Shown in pieces: positions 23,093-27,188 of a stretch of 27,188 nt of DNA (position 1 is the first letter of the stretch; each line of letters starts with the position of its first letter). The position numbers were made by a program, and so were the translations under genes. This DNA comes from an uncultured Ignavibacteria bacterium (GTDB lineage: Bacteria > Bacteroidota > Ignavibacteria > Tepidaquicellales > Tepidaquicellaceae), in NCBI GenBank assembly GCA_937924675.1, contig CALEVL010000146.1, positions 1-27,188 on the forward strand. The letters are read 5' to 3'. The notes beneath the pieces are model-generated. The model did not search any database. It saw only the letters and a list, made by a program, of their open reading frames with translations, and had not been told where the DNA came from.

Positions 23093-23410
23093 AACAGCTT
23101 CCTTTATTCAATACTAAAGAGAACGGATATCAGAAACTATGACTTTGGTCATGTTTTGAAAAAATGAGTCAGGAGTTTGGGTATGCATCTTTGCATTGCA
23201 TGAAAAAAAGTTCTGACAAAATTCATGGTGCTACATTGAGGCAATCAGGATACGGAAAATGTGCAGGTAACAAGAAAGACACGAACTGAGCAAAGTCAAT
23301 ATTCTGTATCTTAAATGATAATGCGAGACAAATGATTTTTTGACATTTGTCATTCGTGGCAGTATTAATCAGCCGTGAATGCACGATTGCTTTTTGAGTG
23401 ACACTCGCCT
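23093..23410. other. Gap between the pseudogene and the propeller gene
   Basis: No coding sequence or RNA gene is seen. It should hold the promoter of the minus-strand pseudogene. Near the left edge of the propeller gene a diverged copy of the CATTCGTGGC repeat sits at 23351-23360, with a partial mirrored copy at 23372-23386. Confidence 0.5.
23351..23386. repeat. Diverged copy of the CATTCGTGGC palindromic repeat
   Basis: CATTCGTGGC (23351-23360) is identical to part of the repeat at 22687-22696. GCCGTGAATGCACGA (23372-23386) is a mirrored version that differs at two positions. The arms are separated by 11 bases and could form a hairpin. Confidence 0.4.
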
Positions 23411-24982
23411 TTATTTCACCAGCATCATCTTAATCATCTCTTTCACACTGCCGTTGACTCCGGCTGTCATATTACAAAGGTAAACTCCTGAAGACAAGTT
23501 TGAAGCATTCCATACAACTTCATAAGTTCCAGATTCAAGAATGCTGTCAACAAGAGTTGCAACTTCCTTTCCGCTCATATCAAATACAGTCAGCTTCAGT
23601 TTGGATTTGTCCAATCCCGCCGGAACGCCGAATTTTATTTTTGTTGTAGGATTAAATGGGTTTGGAAAATTTCCGTACAGTTTGTAGCTCTCCGGTGCTT
23701 CCGTTCCTAATCTGATAACACCCGTAGGAAAATCTACAATGGCAGTATAAATGCTCATGCTGCCGCTGTTCAATCGTGCCCATATCGGACGGACGATTCC
23801 TGCATGCGCTGTGATATTGGTATAGTCGCCAAAAAATACTGACGAGCTTGGTGTGAACGGAGATTCACTAACTTTGAAATTGGTGAAGGTCTCTCCTCCG
23901 TCAGTTGATTTTGCCATGTACACATCGGTCTGATTTCCCGTGTAATTTCTCCTGTCATAAAATACAAAGTAAAGATGCCCCGTTACCTGATCGATCGTCA
24001 TCCATGTAAAGAACTGCTGCTTTCCCGGAGGATCATCATTCACTCTTCTAACAGTACTCCATGTATTTCCTCCGTCAGTTGATTTTATCAGCCATACATC
24101 AGTATCAAGAGTTCCGTTTCGCTGATCGGTCCAGTTGATGTAGATCGTTCCCCTGTGCGGGCCGAAGGATACATCACATGCGGTAACGGGAAGACCGTTT
24201 GCTCTGTAGATTCCTGGAATTGCATAATCCCATCCCCCGGGTTGCTCGGTAACAAACTTGTCATCAGGAAGCCAGGTACTTCCGCCGTCCAATGATTTGT
24301 CAAACACCAAACCAAGCGGACCTGACCATGATGTATAGATTTCGCCATTCGGTCCGTTGCATGGAACAGCGCCTTCTACGGTTTCGTCTTCATCTATACA
24401 GTTACCCGCCTTCTTGTTTATCCTCAATGCTTCACTCCATGATGCGCCGGCGTCAGTGGATTTGGAAAACAATATTGTAGAGCTGTCTGTAGATGAAGTA
24501 CTTCCGTATCTGTCAAACTGTGACCATGTCATGTATATGTGATTGTTCCTTCGGTCAACGCAAAGCCACTCCTTATCTTGCTGCTTGGGTGGAATGTAAC
24601 CTGCATAAGCTCCATCATTCCAGTTCACGCCGCCGTTAGTTGATTTCTGCACAACGATCCTGTCAATGAAATAGCTTCCCGAAGGATTAGTAAGATGCCC
24701 GTAGTAAAAATGTCCGTTGGTATCAACCGTAATGGCCGGATCACCCCAAACGCTGTAGCTTGATGTAAGCGTCGCGCGCGTCCAGTTATATCCGCCGTTT
24801 GTGGAGTAGTAGTAAAAATTCAGATTCGATCCCGCAACGATCTGATTCGGATTCTTGGGATTCAGACAGATCGCTGGCTCATTTGGTGAACCTGTGGAAG
24901 TTATCAGTATGTTCGGGTATTGTGCGAATGCATTCAGACAAGTGATTGAAAATATCGCAAGAGCCAGAAGAAAAGTTTTCAT
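23411..24982 (-). CDS. T9SS-exported Asp-box beta-propeller protein (sialidase-like fold)
   Basis: The 523-residue protein has a signal peptide (core FLLALAIFSITCLNAF, then AQ) and at least six Asp-box repeats, for example STNGGYNW, STNGGVNW, STDAGASW, SLDGGSTW, STDGGNTW and STDGGETF. These are the hallmark of six-bladed sialidase/BNR propellers. The C-terminal domain from residue 435 begins LYGNFPNPFNPTTKIKFGVP and ends MIKMMLVK, a type A sorting domain of the type IX system. I do not see the full sialidase set of arginine triad residues, so glycan cleavage cannot be claimed. A cell-surface or secreted role is likely. The protein is intact, unlike its two degraded neighbours. Confidence 0.88.
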   Translation of the reverse strand: MKTFLLALAIFSITCLNAFAQYPNILITSTGSPNEPAICLNPKNPNQIVAGSNLNFYYYSTNGGYNWTRATLTSSYSVWGDPAITVDTNGHFYYGHLTNPSGSYFIDRIVVQKSTNGGVNWNDGAYAGYIPPKQQDKEWLCVDRRNNHIYMTWSQFDRYGSTSSTDSSTILFSKSTDAGASWSEALRINKKAGNCIDEDETVEGAVPCNGPNGEIYTSWSGPLGLVFDKSLDGGSTWLPDDKFVTEQPGGWDYAIPGIYRANGLPVTACDVSFGPHRGTIYINWTDQRNGTLDTDVWLIKSTDGGNTWSTVRRVNDDPPGKQQFFTWMTIDQVTGHLYFVFYDRRNYTGNQTDVYMAKSTDGGETFTNFKVSESPFTPSSSVFFGDYTNITAHAGIVRPIWARLNSGSMSIYTAIVDFPTGVIRLGTEAPESYKLYGNFPNPFNPTTKIKFGVPAGLDKSKLKLTVFDMSGKEVATLVDSILESGTYEVVWNASNLSSGVYLCNMTAGVNGSVKEMIKMMLVK

Positions 24983-25057
24983 AGCAGTAAGTTTTAAAAG
25001 TCTTTGATGAACAATTTGCAGTTAAGCCATTTGTTTAGCATTTCTTCTTCCTTTATG

Positions 25058-25089
25058 AACTCACAATGCTAATTTTGCAGAGGTGAGTT
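25058..25089. repeat. Short hairpin upstream of the propeller gene
   Basis: AACTCAC (25058-25064) pairs with GTGAGTT (25083-25089); TGC and GCA inside the loop may add pairs. It lies about 75-105 bases before the gene. No T tract follows on either strand, so it is not an obvious terminator; it may be a leader structure. Confidence 0.3.
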
Positions 25090-25218
25090 AATGTACCAGA
25101 GGTTGTTCGGTGAATTCACTGCATTTTAGCACGAACCAATGTATGAATCAATTCAGAATTCAGTAGCAGAACTTGGCCGAAGAATATTGAAGACATTGAT
25201 ATTTGAATATTTCCAAAA

Positions 25219-25464
25219 TTAATTTTTCAGCATCATTCTCTTTGTAATCATCTTACTTCCCGATTCCAGCTTTGTGAAACAAGTACCGCTTCCGAATTTG
25301 CTTCCGTCCCACTGCATTCTGTAACTTCCTGCCTGCAAATTCTCACTTACAATAGTTGCAACCTCTCTGCCCAACTGATCGAAAATTTTCAGTGAAACAA
25401 ATGCAGAAACCGGTATGTCAAAATCAATATTTGTGACCGGATTGAACGGGTTTGGGAAATTTCC
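25219..25464 (-). pseudogene. Orphan type IX sorting domain (remnant of a lost secreted protein)
   Basis: The frame continues a little further upstream, but recognisable sequence starts at GNFPNPFNPVTNIDFDIP. It runs through FVSLKIFDQLGREVATIV, QAGSYRMQWDGS and SGSKMITKRMMLKN-stop, a complete CTD. Some positions look worn: the usual SG.YFYKL is GSGTCFTKL here. No cargo protein precedes it, since only 147 bases separate it from the next gene's stop and these are filled by an inverted repeat. I treat it as a gene remnant; expression is unlikely. A TTG at 25558-25560 could start a 113-residue frame, but that frame runs through the repeat. Confidence 0.65.
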
Positions 25465-25543
25465 GTCCCTGCAGAGTCCCGCGTGGGTTGTTGTGATATC
25501 AGAAAAGCAAACTGTGCGGGTGACTCTGCAGGGACGGAAATTT
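25457..25543. repeat. 22-bp perfect inverted repeat beside the orphan sorting domain
   Basis: The arm at 25457-25478 is the exact reverse complement of 25522-25543, with a 43-base loop; the arms contain CGTCCCTGCAGAGTC. One arm overlaps the codons for G-N-F of the sorting domain, and the arms continue imperfectly into CCCGC. No target duplication is seen at the ends. It would form a strong RNA hairpin on either strand. It may be a dispersed palindromic element or the trace of an inverted duplication by template switching. Confidence 0.7.
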
Positions 25544-25611
25544 ATATAAAATCGAATCAAAACTATCTGTGTTTTCGGGCAGTCTGGGAAGTTTGGGAAC
25601 GAGCATGAAAT

Positions 25612-26856
25612 CTATTTTCTCTTAACTTCTTCATATTGCTTATTCACATCTATGAATTCAGAATACGGGCTGTTCCACCAAAGTTCGAAAACTCCGGAAA
25701 GCTTCTTGTTGATTTCTTTGCTTTTAACTACAAATGATACATTCCTCGAGTTATAGAAATAGTTCTTTTCCCAGTTGGTTGTGCTGATCCATGACATTTC
25801 ATCGTCAGCAGTGAAAAACTTTGAATGATCTACTCTTGCGTATGGTATGAACCCACCGCTGTATAGTGGAATTGACGATATCTTGAGCTGAATGTTTTCT
25901 ACCAAAGATAATTCCTTGATCGCATCTATCGCTGACGGCTTTGCCGCCCAGTCAGGAATAATCATTCTTATTTTCACGCCCCGGGCGGCGGCGTTTCGCA
26001 ATGCGCTGTCAATTGCATAAAACCCGCCGGATGATTTATCCTTAACAGAATATGAATAGACCTGAATGTTCAACTTTTGTTTTGATTCGTTTATAAGCCT
26101 GAGAAGCTCGTCCAGTTCATAACTCAGGCTGCTCATTGAATATTCATACGGACTTACTGCCGGATAGATTTCGACATCGCCTGATTCGCTGTCGCTTAAA
26201 ACAACCGGGTTTTCCCTGTTAACAAAGAGGTTGACCCGCATCGCGGTTATTCCGCTCAGGTTACCTTCACAGAGTTTCCAGTCAGTTTCAAAAATTTCAG
26301 TAAATGTTTCAGCCAGCTTCTTGTCAGTTACAACAGCACCGATCTCATGAATGTGTATTAGCGCGCGCCAGTCCATGTTCTGACTGCCGGCAAAGACTGT
26401 CTCATTATCAACTATAAAAAACTTAGCATGCATAACTCCTCCTGCAATATTTCTCATGGCAATCTTTCTGATTTCAATATTCGGTACACCTTCGAGAAGA
26501 TCAACAGATTTGTCATTTGAAGAGTAGAATGATGAATCAACAATAATCCTTACGTTCACTCCCCTGCCTGCAGCTGACTTCAGAGAAGCCATGAACTCAT
26601 TCAGCGGAGAATTATCCTGATCTGCAAAATAAAAAGTTTCTATGTCAATGGTTCTCTTTGCATTACCGACAATCTCAAGCCATACATCAATTGTATTTTC
26701 AATTTCGGATTTGCCAATTTCCGTTTCCAAAGGAATGCTCTGAACGAGTCTGATCTTATCCTGAGGGAAACAATCTTCTGAAGGCAAAAAAAGCGGCGAC
26801 AAGATCGCCGCCGCAATAATACAATACGCAAACAAAGATTTCTTACGAATCATCAT
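25612..26856 (-). CDS. Exported phospholipase-D superfamily protein, PLD3/PLD4-like
   Basis: The 414-residue protein starts with an export signal (KKSLFAYCIIAAAILSPLFL) and has two HKD motifs: HAKFFIVD (H143, K145, D150), then GSQNMDWRAL, and HSKFFTAD (H344, K346, D351), then STTNWEKNYF. The NMDWR.L.....E.G and TNW.KNYF patterns resemble animal PLD3/PLD4 and poxvirus K4/F13 more than cardiolipin synthases. PLD3/4 act as 5' exonucleases on single-stranded nucleic acids and as lipid phosphohydrolases or transferases, so nuclease or lipid activity are both open. It shares an ATGA overlap with the upstream gene, so translation is coupled. No T9SS domain is present, so it is probably periplasmic or anchored by an uncleaved signal. 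Confidence 0.85.
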   Translation of the reverse strand: MMIRKKSLFAYCIIAAAILSPLFLPSEDCFPQDKIRLVQSIPLETEIGKSEIENTIDVWLEIVGNAKRTIDIETFYFADQDNSPLNEFMASLKSAAGRGVNVRIIVDSSFYSSNDKSVDLLEGVPNIEIRKIAMRNIAGGVMHAKFFIVDNETVFAGSQNMDWRALIHIHEIGAVVTDKKLAETFTEIFETDWKLCEGNLSGITAMRVNLFVNRENPVVLSDSESGDVEIYPAVSPYEYSMSSLSYELDELLRLINESKQKLNIQVYSYSVKDKSSGGFYAIDSALRNAAARGVKIRMIIPDWAAKPSAIDAIKELSLVENIQLKISSIPLYSGGFIPYARVDHSKFFTADDEMSWISTTNWEKNYFYNSRNVSFVVKSKEINKKLSGVFELWWNSPYSEFIDVNKQYEEVKRK

Positions 26857-27188
26857 ATAAGACTTAGCATAAGTCTTTCAAGCTGACTTTCTTTGACCTC
26901 ATCATTTTTCTTTCCATAAATATCAGAAAGATTTCTCAACATTCTCAACACAATGTCTTTATCTTCTGCAATATTCAAATACGGAATTTTTTCAAACTCT
27001 TCATCAGTCATGCCGAGGTTCTTAATGAACTCTGTTGCTTCAGGCCGGGAAACGATAATCCCGTGATTGAAGGGATCAATGAAAAACTCATCTTCCTCAT
27101 CCATATACTTAATAATAAAGTGACCGGGCAGATTGACACCGAAAACAGGCATGTTCAGCCGTCTTGCGATAAACATGAAAATTGCTGA
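26853..27188 (-). CDS. SirB1-like transglutaminase-fold protein, 5' end cut by the window
   Basis: The frame stays open past the window edge, with SAIFMFIARRLNMPVFGVNL, then PGHFIIKY and FFIDPFNHGIIVS. In the SirB1 family this corresponds to the histidine and aspartate of a transglutaminase-like triad; the cysteine would be upstream. It ends after RMLRNLSDIYGKKNDEVKES and LERLMLSLI, so it lacks the C-terminal tetratricopeptide-like tail of the longer homologues. The role of the family is poorly known. The stop overlaps the ATG of the PLD-like gene. Confidence 0.75.
   Translation of the reverse strand, partial: SAIFMFIARRLNMPVFGVNLPGHFIIKYMDEEDEFFIDPFNHGIIVSRPEATEFIKNLGMTDEEFEKIPYLNIAEDKDIVLRMLRNLSDIYGKKNDEVKESQLERLMLSLI

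Noticed and set aside
22613..23386. CRISPR array made of the repeated GCCACGAATGCACG units
   Set aside because: Only a mirrored pair and one diverged copy exist, with irregular spacing and no spacer-repeat periodicity.
24088..24542. Small frames on both strands within the propeller gene
   Set aside because: They lie in other frames of a gene with regular Asp-box repeats and carry no recognisable features.
25219..25560. Intact small secreted protein of 113 residues
   Set aside because: The first 32 residues come from an inverted repeat and have no signal peptide; only the sorting domain is real, so it is listed as a remnant.

Overview
The window looks like a chromosomal segment of moderate-to-low GC from the Bacteroidota/Chlorobiota side of the FCB group, most likely an Ignavibacteria-like organism. 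The evidence is two type IX secretion sorting domains of the form GNFPNPFNP...T.I.F, an Asp-box propeller protein, a BNR/YCF48-type pseudogene, lipoproteins with short lipoboxes, and bacillithiol synthesis. DivIVA beside a YggS protein is also present, an arrangement better known from Gram-positives. The lineage is inferred from protein style, not from a marker search.

Layout. 1-159 is the tail of thyX. Next on the minus strand are a monofunctional proline dehydrogenase, a small secreted beta-sandwich protein behind a TrmB-type regulator, and leuS. A plus-strand run from 5872 to 11415 carries yggS, divIVA, a purine nucleoside phosphorylase, a degenerate second phosphorylase, a half-length aldehyde dehydrogenase, tspO and an L,D-transpeptidase. 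A minus-strand block (14984 down to 11419) reads bshB1, ybaB, recR, a methyltransferase and two related lipoproteins. From 15170 a plus-strand block reads rodZ, ligA, msrC and a double-HU protein. It meets a minus-strand ispF-pap2-lnt operon tail to tail. A tRNA-Leu(UAA) with a strong terminator follows.

The last 5 kb is accessory: a BNR/YCF48 pseudogene with in-frame nonsense codons, several short palindromic repeats, a T9SS-exported Asp-box propeller, an orphan T9SS C-terminal domain beside a 22-bp perfect inverted repeat, and an exported phospholipase-D-superfamily protein resembling animal PLD3/PLD4. That last gene is translationally coupled to a SirB1-like protein cut by the window end.

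Functional links. Purine nucleoside salvage is supported by the intact phosphorylase; its degenerate paralogue and the truncated dehydrogenase look like retained non-catalytic partners. Envelope and cell-shape genes (DivIVA, RodZ, L,D-transpeptidase, Lnt, PAP2, TspO) are scattered through several operons, and recombination/repair genes (recR, ybaB, ligA, msrC) sit beside them. Several starts are non-ATG: TTG for leuS and the TrmB regulator, GTG for the pseudogene, and very probably ATT for bshB1. I saw no CRISPR array, insertion sequence, rRNA or prophage. The most interesting items are the ATT-initiated bshB1, the palindrome over the start of the TrmB regulator, the degenerate phosphorylase/half-ALDH pair, the double-HU protein and the PLD3-like/SirB1-like couple.
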